Assembly (NCBI RefSeq): GCF_900091605.1
Contig: NZ_FMCQ01000001.1
Location: 753,860-817,859 of the forward strand
Reading direction: 5' to 3'
DNA: 64,000 nucleotides
Source of the DNA: Micromonospora tulbaghiae
GTDB taxonomy: Bacteria > Actinomycetota > Actinomycetes > Mycobacteriales > Micromonosporaceae
The number at the start of each line of letters is the position of its first letter. The first letter of the stretch is position 1. The position numbers were made by a program, and so were the translations under genes. The notes below the pieces were generated by a model. It did not search any database. It was given only the letters and a program-made list of their open reading frames with translations, and was not told where the DNA came from. Below, in pieces: positions 36,363-45,381 of this stretch.

Positions 36363-38552
36363 ATGAGAGACAAGGACATGACCGCACCTCTCCAGACCGC
36401 CGACGCGCCGGTCCCCGGCACGCCGGGCCGCCGCGACGACCGGGTCGGCGGCGGACTGCTCGACCCGAAGCAGTTGCTCGCCTCGCTGCCGGACGCGCTG
36501 CGCAAGCTCGACCCGCGCACGCTGTGGCGCAACCCGGTGATGCTGATCGTGGAGATCGGCGCGCTGTTCACCACAGTGCTCGCGGTGGCCGACCCGTCGG
36601 TCTTCGCGATCGCGATCACCGTCTGGCTCTGGCTCACCGTGATCTTCGCGAACCTGGCCGAGGCGGTCGCCGAGGGGCGCGGCAAGGCGCAGGCCGACAC
36701 GCTGCGCCGGGCCAAGCAGGACAGCGTCGCCACCCGCCTGGTCGGCTGGACGCCCGGTGCCGCCGCGAACGGGTACCGGGACGAGGCGGTGCCCGCGCCG
36801 CAACTGCGGCAGGGCGACGTCGTCCTGGTCGAGGCGGGGCAGGTCATCCCGGGCGACGGCGACGTGGTCGAGGGCATCGCCAGCGTCGACGAGTCGGCGA
36901 TCACCGGCGAGTCCGCCCCGGTGATCCGGGAGTCCGGCGGCGATCGCAGCGCGGTCACCGGCGGGACCCGGGTCCTCTCCGACCGGATCGTCGTCCGGAT
37001 CACGCAGAAGCCCGGCGAGAGCTTCATCGACCGGATGATCGCGTTGGTCGAGGGCGCCAACCGGCAGAAGACGCCGAACGAGATCGCGCTGAACATCCTG
37101 CTGGCCGCGCTGACGATCATCTTCCTGCTCGCCGTCGTCACGCTCCAGCCCATGGCGATCTTCGCGAAGGGCTACCAGGCCGCCGCGTCCGACACCGCGG
37201 CGATCACCGACTCCGGCGTCACCGGCGTCGTCCTGGTGTCGCTGCTGGTCTGCCTCATCCCGACCACCATCGGTGCGCTGCTGTCCGCTATCGGCATCGC
37301 CGGCATGGACCGGCTCGTGCAGCGCAACGTGCTGGCGATGAGCGGCCGGGCGGTCGAGGCGGCGGGCGACGTCAACACGCTGCTGCTGGACAAGACCGGC
37401 ACGATCACGCTCGGCAACCGGCAGGCCGCCGAGTTCCTGCCGGTGACCGGCGTGGACGCCGCCACGCTCGCCGACGCGGCGCAACTGTCCAGCCTCGCCG
37501 ACGAGACACCAGAGGGCCGGTCGGTGGTGGTGCTCGCCAAGAACGAGTACGGGCTGCGCGAGCGCGAGCCCGGCCTCATCCCGCACGCCACGTTCGTGCC
37601 GTTCACCGCGCAGGCCCGGATGAGCGGCGTCGACCTGGACGCCGGCGGCGACGTCCGGCGCGTCCGCAAGGGTGCCGCCGCCGCGGTGACGAAGTGGGTA
37701 CGCGACAACGGCGGCCGCCCGACCGAGCAGGTCGGTGAACTGGTCGACGCGATCAGCGGCACCGGCGGCACGCCGCTCGTGGTGGCCGAGCACGTGGCCG
37801 GGGAGCCGGCCCGGGCGCTCGGCGTCATCCACCTCAAGGACGTGGTGAAGGCCGGGATGCGGGAGCGCTTCGACGAGATGCGCCGGATGGGCATCCGGAC
37901 CGTGATGATCACCGGTGACAATCCGCGTACCGCGAAGGCGATCGCCGACGAGGCGGGCGTGGACGACTTCCTCGCCGAGGCCACGCCGGAGGACAAGCTC
38001 GCGCTGATCCGCAAGGAGCAGGAGGGCGGCCGGCTCGTCGCCATGACCGGCGACGGCACCAACGACGCGCCCGCGCTTGCCCAGGCGGACGTCGGCGTCG
38101 CCATGAACACCGGCACGTCGGCCGCGAAGGAGGCCGGCAACATGGTCGACCTCGACTCGGACCCGACCAAGCTGATCGAGATCGTGGAGATCGGCAAGCA
38201 GTTGCTGATCACCCGGGGCGCGCTGACGACGTTCAGCATCGCCAACGACATCGCGAAGTACTTCGCGATCATCCCGGCCATGTTCGCCGGCATCTACCCC
38301 TCGCTGGACCGGCTGAACGTCATGCGCCTGGCCGGTCCCGAGTCGGCGATCCTCTCCGCCGTCGTCTTCAACGCGATAGTCATCGTGGCGCTGATCCCGC
38401 TGGCCCTGCGCGGCGTGCGCTACCGCCCGGCCAGCGCCTCGATGCTGCTGCGCCGCAACCTGTGGCTCTACGGCCTCGGCGGCATCGTGGTGCCGTTCGC
38501 CGGCATCAAGCTCATCGACCTGCTCGTCCAGTTCGTCCCGGGGATCTCGTGA
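36363..38552 (+). CDS. kdpB: Potassium-transporting P-type ATPase subunit KdpB
   Basis: This 729-residue P1A-type ATPase has T-G-E-S (about 184-187), the phosphorylated D343 in D-K-T-G-T, and G-D-G-T-N-D-A-P, with seven transmembrane helices. It hydrolyses ATP to drive K+ uptake through KdpA. The ATG at 36363 lies 5 bases after the kdpA stop; a second ATG five codons on is possible. The large upstream in-frame extension overlaps kdpA and is not coding. Confidence 0.96.
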   Translation: MRDKDMTAPLQTADAPVPGTPGRRDDRVGGGLLDPKQLLASLPDALRKLDPRTLWRNPVMLIVEIGALFTTVLAVADPSVFAIAITVWLWLTVIFANLAEAVAEGRGKAQADTLRRAKQDSVATRLVGWTPGAAANGYRDEAVPAPQLRQGDVVLVEAGQVIPGDGDVVEGIASVDESAITGESAPVIRESGGDRSAVTGGTRVLSDRIVVRITQKPGESFIDRMIALVEGANRQKTPNEIALNILLAALTIIFLLAVVTLQPMAIFAKGYQAAASDTAAITDSGVTGVVLVSLLVCLIPTTIGALLSAIGIAGMDRLVQRNVLAMSGRAVEAAGDVNTLLLDKTGTITLGNRQAAEFLPVTGVDAATLADAAQLSSLADETPEGRSVVVLAKNEYGLREREPGLIPHATFVPFTAQARMSGVDLDAGGDVRRVRKGAAAAVTKWVRDNGGRPTEQVGELVDAISGTGGTPLVVAEHVAGEPARALGVIHLKDVVKAGMRERFDEMRRMGIRTVMITGDNPRTAKAIADEAGVDDFLAEATPEDKLALIRKEQEGGRLVAMTGDGTNDAPALAQADVGVAMNTGTSAAKEAGNMVDLDSDPTKLIEIVEIGKQLLITRGALTTFSIANDIAKYFAIIPAMFAGIYPSLDRLNVMRLAGPESAILSAVVFNAIVIVALIPLALRGVRYRPASASMLLRRNLWLYGLGGIVVPFAGIKLIDLLVQFVPGIS

Positions 38553-39433
38553 TGCGCCTTCCCAGTTGGCTCTCCCAGCACCTGGCCGCCCTGCGCGCGG
38601 TGCTCGTCTTCACCGTGCTGCTCGGCCTGGTCTACCCGCTCGCCCTGGTCGCCGTGGGCCGGTTGCCCGGCCTCGACGGCAGGGCGGACGGCTCACTGCT
38701 CACCGTCGGCGACCGGACCGTCGGCAGCTCGCTGATCGGCCAGTCGTTCACCGACGCGGACGGCAACCCGATCCCGCGCTACTTCCAGTCCCGCCCGTCG
38801 GCCGCCGGGGACGGCTACGACCCGACCGCCACCGCGGCGGGCAACCTCGGCCCGGAGAGCGTGGTGGACACGCTCACCGGCGACGAGGAGACCTCGGCGC
38901 AGAGCCTGCTCACCCAGGTCTGCGCGCGCAGCAAGGCGGTCGGCGAACTGGACGGCGTGGACGGGCGGCGCCCGTACTGCACGCCGGACGGGGTGGGCGC
39001 GGTGCTGGCCGTGTTCCGCGCCCACGGTCTCACCGGCCGGATCACCCGCGTGGTGAGCGTCAACCAGGCCGCGCCCGCGACGCTGTTCGTCACCACCTGG
39101 CAGGGCGTACCGGTGGAGGCGGCGCGGCCCGGTCACGACTACGTGGCCGAGGGCGGCATCGTCACCCCGGTACGCGGGGATGCCCCGGCGCGCCCCGCCG
39201 TACCGGCCGACGCGGTCACCGCCAGTGGCAGCGGCCTCGACCCGCACATCTCCCCGGCGTACGCCCGGATCCAGGTGGCCCGGGTGGCGCGGGAGCGCGG
39301 CGCGGACCCGGCGGCGGTGCGGCGGCTGGTCGCGGAGCACACCACCGGGCGGGCGCTGGGCTTCATGGGCCAGCCCGGCGTGAACGTGCTGGAACTCAAC
39401 CTCGCGCTCGACGAGGCGTTCCCGGCGCGCTGA
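38552..39433 (+). CDS. kdpC: Potassium-transporting ATPase subunit KdpC, enlarged
   Basis: This 293-residue protein has the N-terminal membrane helix (about 12-34), [14 protein letters not shown] and the C-terminal [11 protein letters not shown] and G-x-P-x-V-N-V-L-x-L-N-L-A-L-D blocks of KdpC. The family is usually about 190-200 residues; here roughly 90 extra residues sit between the G-N-L-G-P block and S-G-S-G-L-D-P, with two cysteines (near residues 125 and 144). The ATG overlaps the kdpB stop by one base. Confidence 0.92.
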   Translation: MRLPSWLSQHLAALRAVLVFTVLLGLVYPLALVAVGRLPGLDGRADGSLLTVGDRTVGSSLIGQSFTDADGNPIPRYFQSRPSAAGDGYDPTATAAGNLGPESVVDTLTGDEETSAQSLLTQVCARSKAVGELDGVDGRRPYCTPDGVGAVLAVFRAHGLTGRITRVVSVNQAAPATLFVTTWQGVPVEAARPGHDYVAEGGIVTPVRGDAPARPAVPADAVTASGSGLDPHISPAYARIQVARVARERGADPAAVRRLVAEHTTGRALGFMGQPGVNVLELNLALDEAFPAR

Positions 39434-39444
39434 CGCGACAGCGA

Positions 39445-39480
39445 CCGCGGCGGCACCGGGAACAGCCGGGGCCGCCGCGG
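39445..39480 (+). terminator. Hairpin between kdpC and kdpD
   Basis: CCGCGGCGGC (39445-39454) and GCCGCCGCGG (39471-39480) are perfect 10-base arms, with a smaller CCGG stem inside. It lies in the 70-base gap between the transporter and sensor genes and may attenuate transcription into kdpDE. Confidence 0.55.
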
Positions 39481-39503
39481 GCCGGTCAGGGAGGATGGAC
39501 GCT

Positions 39504-42050
39504 GTGGGCAGGGGTGAACTGCGGATCTATCTCGGGGCCGCCCCGGGCGTCGGCAAGACGTACGCCATGCTCGAGGAGGCCCAGCGCCGGGCCGAGCGCG
39601 GCACCGACGTGGTGATCGGCCTGGTCGAGACGCACGGCCGCCGGCACACCGCCGAGATGATCGGCGACCTGGAGGTGGTGCCGCGCCGGTCGATGACCTA
39701 CCGGGGCGTCGAGTTCACCGAGATGGACCTGGACGCGGTGCTGGCCCGGCGGCCCGAGGTGGCCGTGGTGGACGAGCTGGCCCACACCAACGTGCCCGGC
39801 TCCCGCCACGACAAGCGCTGGCAGGACGTGCAGGAGCTGCTCGACGCCGGGATCAGCGTGCTCTCCACCGTCAACGTGCAGCACCTGGAGTCGCTCACCG
39901 ACGTGGTCGCGCAGATCACCGGCACCACCCAGCGGGAGACCGTGCCGGACCAGGTGGTCCGCGCCGCCGGGCAGGTCGAGCTGGTGGACATGACGCCGGA
40001 GGCGCTGCGCCGCCGGATGGCGCACGGCAACATCTACCGACCCGACAAGATCGACGCCGCGCTCGGCAACTACTTCCGGGTCGGCAACCTCACCGCGCTG
40101 CGCGAACTGGCACTGCTCTGGCTGGCCGGCAAAGTCGACGAACAGCTCGACGCGTACCGGGCCCAGCAGGGCATCTCCGACACCTGGGAGGCGCGGGAAC
40201 GGGTGGTCGTCGCGCTCACCGGCGGCCCGGAGGGCGAGACCCTGATCCGCCGCGCCGCCCGGATCGCCGCCCGCAGCAAGGGCGCCGACCTGCTCGCCGT
40301 GCACGTGGCCCGCAGCGACGGGCTGGCCGGCGCCGACCCGGCCCAACTCGCCCGGCAGCGGGTGCTGGTGGAGAGCCTCGGCGGCACATACCACCAGGTG
40401 CTCGGCACCGACATCCCGGCGTCGCTGCTCGACTTCGCCCGGGGCGTCAACGCCACCCAGCTCGTGCTCGGCGCGAGCCGCCGGGGCCGGTTCGCGCAGG
40501 TGTTCGCCCGGGGCGTCGGGGTGACCACCACCGCGCTGTCCGGTCCGATCGACGTGCACCTGGTCACCCACCCGCAGGCCGGGCGCGGACGCCGGGGCAC
40601 GGCGGTGCCCGCCGCGCTGTCCCGGCGCCGGCGGCTGATCGGGTACGCGCTCGCGGTGCTCGGCATGCCGCTGCTCACGCTCGTGCTGCGGACGCTGCCC
40701 GACCTCACCCTCACCAACGACATCCTGCTGTTCCTCGCCGGTGTGGTGGGCGTGGCGCTGGTCGGCGGACTCTGGCCCGCGCTGGTCGCGGCGCTCGGCG
40801 GCTCGCTGCTGCTCAACTGGTTCTTCACTCCGCCGTACCGGACGCTGACCATCGCCGAGGCGGACAACCTGCTCGCCCTGGGCGTGTTCGTGGGCGTCGC
40901 CATCGCGGTGAGCTGGGTGGTCGACGTGGCGGCCCGGCGTACCCGGGAGGCGGCGCGGGCATCCGCCGACGCGCAGACCCTGGCCACGGTCGCGGGCAGT
41001 GTGCTGCGCGGCGAGCGGCCGCTGCCCGCGCTGCTGGACCGGCTGCGGGAGACGTTCGGGCTGCGCGCGGTGAGCGTGCTGGAGCTGACCGACGAGGCCG
41101 GGGGACGCCCGGCCCGCGCCCGGGAGGCGGACGCCTGGCGGGTGGTGGCGAGCGTCGGCGAGCGGCCGCCGGGCAGCCCGAGCGCGGGCGAGACGGTGGT
41201 GCCGGTCGACGACCGGCTCAGCGTGGTGCTCGCCGGCCGGCGGCTGGAGGCGGCCGACCGGCGGGTGGTCGAGGCGTTCGCCGCGCAGGCCGCCGTGGCG
41301 CTGCGCCAGGAACGGCTGGCCGAGGAGGCCGCCACCGCCCGCCCGCTCGCCGCCGCCGACCGGATGCGGACCGCGCTGCTCGCGGCGGTCAGCCACGACC
41401 TGCGTACGCCGCTGGCCTCGGCCAAGGCGGCGGTGAGCAGCCTGCGCAGTCACGACGTCGAGTTCGACGCGGACGACCGGGAGGAACTGCTGGCCACCGC
41501 CGACGAGTCGCTGGACCGGCTGGGCCGGCTGGTTGCGAACCTGCTGGACATGAGCCGGTTGCAGGCCGGCGCGCTGGGCGTGAGCGCCACCGCGATCGGC
41601 TTGGAGGACGCCGTACCCCTGGCGCTCGACGAGCTGGGCCCGGCGGCGGCCGAGGTGACCACCGACATCCCGGCCGACCTGCCGGCGGCGCTGGCCGACC
41701 CGGGCCTGCTGGAGCGGGTGCTGGTCAACATCGTGGCGAACGCGCTGCGGCACAGCCCACGAGGCCGGCCGCCGACGATCACCGGCAGCGCGCACGCCGG
41801 GCAGGTCGAGCTGCGGGTGATCGACACCGGGCCGGGCATCCCGGAAGACCAGTGGGAGCACGTCTTCCTGCCGTTCCAGCGCCTCGGCGACCGGGACAAC
41901 CAGACCGGGGTGGGCCTGGGACTCGCGCTGTCCCGCGGGCTCGCCGAGGCGATGGGTGGCAGCATCACCCCGGAGACCACGCCCGGTGGCGGTCTCACCA
42001 TGGTGCTGCGGCTGCCGGCCGCCACCCAGCCGGAGGGGCCGCGGGAATGA
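39504..42050 (+). CDS. kdpD: Osmosensitive K+ sensor histidine kinase KdpD
   Basis: This 848-residue kinase has the N-terminal KdpD domain with Walker A (G-A-A-P-G-V-G-K-T, about 11-19), a USP domain (about 230-360), four transmembrane helices (about 375-475), a GAF-like region, HisKA with H near 631 (A-V-S-H-D-L-R-T-P) and HATPase_c (N-I-V-A-N-A-L-R-H, G-V-G-L-G-L-A). It senses K+/c-di-AMP status and phosphorylates KdpE. The GTG at 39504 is preferred to the ATG at 39495 because GGAGG is then correctly spaced. kdpE overlaps its stop (ATGA). Confidence 0.95.
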   Translation: MGRGELRIYLGAAPGVGKTYAMLEEAQRRAERGTDVVIGLVETHGRRHTAEMIGDLEVVPRRSMTYRGVEFTEMDLDAVLARRPEVAVVDELAHTNVPGSRHDKRWQDVQELLDAGISVLSTVNVQHLESLTDVVAQITGTTQRETVPDQVVRAAGQVELVDMTPEALRRRMAHGNIYRPDKIDAALGNYFRVGNLTALRELALLWLAGKVDEQLDAYRAQQGISDTWEARERVVVALTGGPEGETLIRRAARIAARSKGADLLAVHVARSDGLAGADPAQLARQRVLVESLGGTYHQVLGTDIPASLLDFARGVNATQLVLGASRRGRFAQVFARGVGVTTTALSGPIDVHLVTHPQAGRGRRGTAVPAALSRRRRLIGYALAVLGMPLLTLVLRTLPDLTLTNDILLFLAGVVGVALVGGLWPALVAALGGSLLLNWFFTPPYRTLTIAEADNLLALGVFVGVAIAVSWVVDVAARRTREAARASADAQTLATVAGSVLRGERPLPALLDRLRETFGLRAVSVLELTDEAGGRPARAREADAWRVVASVGERPPGSPSAGETVVPVDDRLSVVLAGRRLEAADRRVVEAFAAQAAVALRQERLAEEAATARPLAAADRMRTALLAAVSHDLRTPLASAKAAVSSLRSHDVEFDADDREELLATADESLDRLGRLVANLLDMSRLQAGALGVSATAIGLEDAVPLALDELGPAAAEVTTDIPADLPAALADPGLLERVLVNIVANALRHSPRGRPPTITGSAHAGQVELRVIDTGPGIPEDQWEHVFLPFQRLGDRDNQTGVGLGLALSRGLAEAMGGSITPETTPGGGLTMVLRLPAATQPEGPRE

Positions 42051-42727
42051 CCCGGATCCTGGTCGTCGACGACGAGCCGCAGATCCTGCGCGCGCTGCGG
42101 ATCAACCTGCGGGCCCGGGGCTACGACGTCGAGGTGGCCGACAGCGGCGCCGCCGCGCTCAAGGCCGCCGCCGGTCACCCGCCGGACCTGGTGGTGCTCG
42201 ACCTCGGCCTGCCCGACCTGGACGGCACCGAGGTCATCCGGGGCCTGCGCGGCTGGACCGCCGTGCCGATCATCGTGCTCTCCGGCCGGGCCGGCAGCGA
42301 GGACAAGGTGGCCGCGCTCGACGCGGGCGCCGACGACTACGTGACCAAGCCGTTCGGGGTCGACGAACTGCTCGCCCGCATCCGGGCGGTGACCCGGCGG
42401 CTCGCCCCGGCCTCGCCCGCCGTGCCCGCGCTGCGGATCGGCCGCAACACCGTCGACCTGGCCGACCGGACCGTCACCCGGGACGACGGCGTCGAGGTCA
42501 AGCTCACCCCCACCCAGTGGGCCATGCTGGAGAAGCTGCTGCGCAACCCGGGCAAGCTGGTCAGCCAGCGCCAGTTGCTGCACGACGTGTGGGGACCGGA
42601 GTACCACCACGAGACGAACTACCTGCGGCAGTACATGGCCCAGTTGCGGCGCAAGCTGGAGGACGACCCGGCCCGGCCCCGCCACCTGATCACCGAGCCG
42701 GGGATGGGCTACCGCTACCGCCCCTGA
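42047..42727 (+). CDS. kdpE: Response regulator KdpE
   Basis: This 226-residue OmpR/PhoB-family regulator has a receiver domain with D8, D9, phospho-acceptor D52 (V-V-L-D-L-G-L) and K101, and a C-terminal winged helix (about 130-225). It is translationally coupled to kdpD by ATGA overlap. It should activate the kdp genes; the phased repeats at 34391-34442 are a candidate binding site. Confidence 0.95.
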   Translation: MTRILVVDDEPQILRALRINLRARGYDVEVADSGAAALKAAAGHPPDLVVLDLGLPDLDGTEVIRGLRGWTAVPIIVLSGRAGSEDKVAALDAGADDYVTKPFGVDELLARIRAVTRRLAPASPAVPALRIGRNTVDLADRTVTRDDGVEVKLTPTQWAMLEKLLRNPGKLVSQRQLLHDVWGPEYHHETNYLRQYMAQLRRKLEDDPARPRHLITEPGMGYRYRP

Positions 42728-42785
42728 CGTTTGCGCGAGCCTCGGCGGGGGACTCGGCGAGCCGGCCGAGCAGCGGGGGAGGGGC

Positions 42786-43892
42786 ATGGCGGACAACCGG
42801 TCCTCGGAGGGGTTCGGCCGGCGCCTGGACGAGCACGCCATCGACGCCGGCGCGGCCGAGCCGGAGCGCCCCGACGGGCTGGTCGACAGCGGCGTCTACG
42901 TCGGCGGCGTACGCCTGGCTTCGCCGGTCAGCCTCGCCGACACGTACCGCTGCCTGCAACAGCTCGACGACGCGATGGCCTGGATCGGGCTGCGCCGGCC
43001 GGGCCGTGAGCAGATCGCCTCGCTCGCCGCCGAGTTCCAGCTTCCCGACCTGGCCGTCGAGGACGCGATCAACGCCCACCAGCGCCCCAAGCTGGAACGG
43101 TACGGCGACACCCTGTTCGTGGTGCTGCGCGCCGCCCGCTACCTGGACGAGCGGGACGCGGTCGAGTTCGCCGAGCTGCACCTGTTCCTCGGCCCCGGTT
43201 TCGTGATCACCGTCCGGCACGGCGGCACGCCCGACCTGGCCGGGGTACGGCGGCGGCTGGAGGCGGAACCCGAGGTGCTCGCACTCGGCCCGGAAGCCGT
43301 GCTCTACGCCGTGCTCGACCGGGTGGTGGACGGTTACGCGCCGGTGGTCGCCGGGCTGGAGAACGACATCGACGAGATCGAGACCGGTGTGTTCGGCGGC
43401 GACCCGAACGCCAGCCGCCGCATCTACGAGCTGAGCCGCGAGGTGATCCAGTTCCAGCGAGCCGCCCGGCCGCTGCTGAAGGTGGTCGACGCGCTCGCTC
43501 ACGGCTTCGACAGGTACGGCACGGACGAGGAACTGCGCCGCCGGCTGCGCGACGTGGCCGACCACCTGACCCAGGTGGTGGAGCGGGTGGACGGGTTCCG
43601 GCACCTGCTCCAGAACATCCTCACCGTCAACGCCACACTGGTCTCGCAGGCGCAGAACGAGGAGATGCGCAGCCTGACCGCGGCGAGCTTCGAGCAGAAC
43701 GAGGAGATCAAACGGGTCTCCGCGTGGGCGGCGATCCTGTTCGCGCCCACCCTGATCGGCACCGTCTACGGGATGAACTTCACCCACATGCCGGAGCTGG
43801 ACTGGCGGTTCGGCTACCTGTTCGCGGTGGCCCTGATGCTGGCCGTCTGCGCCGCGCTCTACCTGCTGTTCAAGCGCCGCGGCTGGCTGTGA
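42786..43892 (+). CDS. corA: CorA-family Mg2+/divalent cation transporter
   Basis: This 368-residue protein has the CorA cytoplasmic funnel domain, a long stalk helix (about 235-310) and two C-terminal transmembrane helices, the first ending in Y-G-M-N-F (GMN at 329-331), the selectivity motif. The periplasmic loop reads T-H-M-P-E-L. It forms homopentamers that import Mg2+ or Co2+/Ni2+. The gene begins 58 bases after kdpE; GGGGAGGGG precedes the ATG. Confidence 0.93.
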   Translation: MADNRSSEGFGRRLDEHAIDAGAAEPERPDGLVDSGVYVGGVRLASPVSLADTYRCLQQLDDAMAWIGLRRPGREQIASLAAEFQLPDLAVEDAINAHQRPKLERYGDTLFVVLRAARYLDERDAVEFAELHLFLGPGFVITVRHGGTPDLAGVRRRLEAEPEVLALGPEAVLYAVLDRVVDGYAPVVAGLENDIDEIETGVFGGDPNASRRIYELSREVIQFQRAARPLLKVVDALAHGFDRYGTDEELRRRLRDVADHLTQVVERVDGFRHLLQNILTVNATLVSQAQNEEMRSLTAASFEQNEEIKRVSAWAAILFAPTLIGTVYGMNFTHMPELDWRFGYLFAVALMLAVCAALYLLFKRRGWL

Positions 43893-43923
43893 GCCCGGCC
43901 GGGCGCGCCTCGGCCGGAACAGT

Positions 43924-43947
43924 TCACCGTCGGTGATCCACTAGAGT
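43924..43947 (+). promoter_or_regulatory. Candidate operator and -10 upstream of ion channel gene
   Basis: TCACCG-T-CGGTGA (43924-43936) is a perfect palindrome with a 1-base centre, followed by TAGAGT (43942-43947), a possible -10. The palindrome would lie in the promoter spacer. GTTCACC at its left edge also resembles a Streptomyces PhoP-box repeat. Confidence 0.4.
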
Positions 43948-43991
43948 GTCCGGGTGGCTACCCCCTGTCGTCCGCACGTCGGCCGGTTCTC

Positions 43992-44951
43992 GTGTGCCGG
44001 AGGGGAACGCTGATCGGGGACACGGTTCCGGCACCGCGCGGCGGGCGCCGGACCGCCACCGGAAAACGCGGGCTGGCCGGCCACTGTGCACGGCTCGTCG
44101 CGTCCCGGCCGTTCGAGGTGGCCATCGTGGTGCTCATCATGGCCAACGGGGTCGTGCTGGGCATCGAGACGTACCGGGACCTCGGCGCCGCCGGGCCGGT
44201 ACTGCGGTGGACGGAATGGATGTTCCGGGCGGTCTTCGTCGTGGAGATCACCATCCGGGTGCTCGCGTACGGCCGCCGCCCGCAGGACTTCTTCCGGCAC
44301 GGCTGGAACGTCTTCGACCTGCTGGTCACCGCGGCCATATTCATCCCGGGCCTGCACGGCGACTCCGCGGTGCTGCGATTCATCCGGGTCGCCCGGGTGC
44401 TGCGCCTGGTCCGCTTCTCGCCCGGCCTGCGGACCATCGTCGCGGCGCTGTGGCGCAGCCTGCCCGGCGTCGCGGGTTTCCTCGCGCTCGCCGCCGTCAC
44501 GCTCTACGTGTACGGAATGGCGGGCTGGCTGATCTTCGGCGACCGCTACCCCGAGCAGTACGGCGACATCGGCCGCTCGCTCGTCACGCTGTTCGTGCTG
44601 CTGTCCCTGGAGACGCTGCCGGACCTGCTGGAACAGGGTCTGGAGGTGTCGCCGTGGACGCTGCTCTACTACGTCAGCTTCGTGATGATCGCGGTCAACC
44701 TCCTGCTGAACATCCTCATCGCCGTCATCGTCAACTCGATGGAGGAGGCGCGCCGGCTGGAGATGACCGAGGGGCTGGCCTCGGACTACGACTCCGACGG
44801 GGACGGGATACCGGACGAGGTGGACCGGATCGCGATCAGCCAGCGCCTGGACGACCTGCGGATGGTGATCGCCGAGCTGGAGCGGGAACTGCGCATCGAC
44901 CGGGAGGAGGCACCGGGTGCACCCCGCCGCCGTCAGCCCTCGGAGCACTGA
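43992..44951 (+). CDS. Voltage-gated-type cation channel with Ca-loop motif
   Basis: This 319-residue protein has six transmembrane helices in the NaChBac layout. S4 carries arginines at 129, 132, 135, 138 and 141, every third residue, the voltage-sensor pattern. The pore loop reads S205-L-E-T-L-P-D211, where NaChBac has T-L-E-S-W-A-S, so the filter is atypical. After S6, residues 265-276 (D-Y-D-S-D-G-D-G-I-P-D-E) form an EF-hand/TSP3-like calcium loop, followed by a coiled coil. The GTG start is uncertain. Confidence 0.85.
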   Translation: MCRRGTLIGDTVPAPRGGRRTATGKRGLAGHCARLVASRPFEVAIVVLIMANGVVLGIETYRDLGAAGPVLRWTEWMFRAVFVVEITIRVLAYGRRPQDFFRHGWNVFDLLVTAAIFIPGLHGDSAVLRFIRVARVLRLVRFSPGLRTIVAALWRSLPGVAGFLALAAVTLYVYGMAGWLIFGDRYPEQYGDIGRSLVTLFVLLSLETLPDLLEQGLEVSPWTLLYYVSFVMIAVNLLLNILIAVIVNSMEEARRLEMTEGLASDYDSDGDGIPDEVDRIAISQRLDDLRMVIAELERELRIDREEAPGAPRRRQPSEH

Positions 44952-45005
44952 TCAGGGACGGTCATGACAGTTCCGTGACGAAAGCCGCTCCCGGGTTTGG
45001 CCGGG

Positions 45006-45024
45006 TGGTTGATCGGGGCAACCA
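45006..45024. repeat. Inverted repeat upstream of GlsB-like gene
   Basis: TGGTTG (45006-45011) and CAACCA (45019-45024) are separated by ATCGGGG, about 40 bases before the GlsB-like gene. It may be an operator or small leader hairpin. Confidence 0.35.
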
Positions 45025-45062
45025 GCGAGGCGTCAACACATCCGAGGGAAGGGACGCCTCTC

Positions 45063-45332
45063 GTGGAGATCACGGGCTTCTTCACCGCGCTCATCATCGG
45101 CCTCGTCATCGGTGCGCTCGGGCGCCTGGTGGTGCCGGGCAAGCAGAACATCCCGATCTGGCTGACCCTGCTCATCGGTGTGGTCGCCGCGTTCGTCGGC
45201 ACCCTGGTGGCCGGCGCGTTCGGCGTCGACGACACCGCCGGCATCGACTGGATCGAGCTGGCGCTCCAGGTGGCCTTCGCCGCCATCGGCGTCGCCGTCT
45301 TCGCCGGCCTGTACGGTCGTCGCCGCGTCTGA
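45063..45332 (+). CDS. GlsB/YeaQ/YmgE-family stress membrane protein
   Basis: This 89-residue protein has three short transmembrane helices and the G-A-L-G-R-L-V-V-P-G-K-Q motif (about 16-27) of transglycosylase-associated (GlsB/YeaQ/YmgE) proteins, small stress-induced membrane proteins that anchor Asp23-type proteins in some Gram-positives. The GTG at 45063 follows GGGAAGGG; the longer frame adds 22 residues without a site. A perfect terminator hairpin follows. Confidence 0.88.
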   Translation: MEITGFFTALIIGLVIGALGRLVVPGKQNIPIWLTLLIGVVAAFVGTLVAGAFGVDDTAGIDWIELALQVAFAAIGVAVFAGLYGRRRV

Positions 45333-45342
45333 CGCATGCGCC

Positions 45343-45375
45343 GGGGCCGCTTCCGCACGTCGCGGAAGCGGCCCC
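45343..45375. terminator. Perfect 14-base hairpin terminator
   Basis: GGGGCCGCTTCCGC (45343-45356) pairs perfectly with GCGGAAGCGGCCCC (45362-45375) around ACGTC. It separates two convergent genes and can end both. Confidence 0.8.
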
Positions 45376-45381
45376 GTCGTG

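Noticed and set aside
39495..39503. ATG start for kdpD
   Set aside because: It lies directly against GGAGG; the GTG nine bases later has proper spacing.
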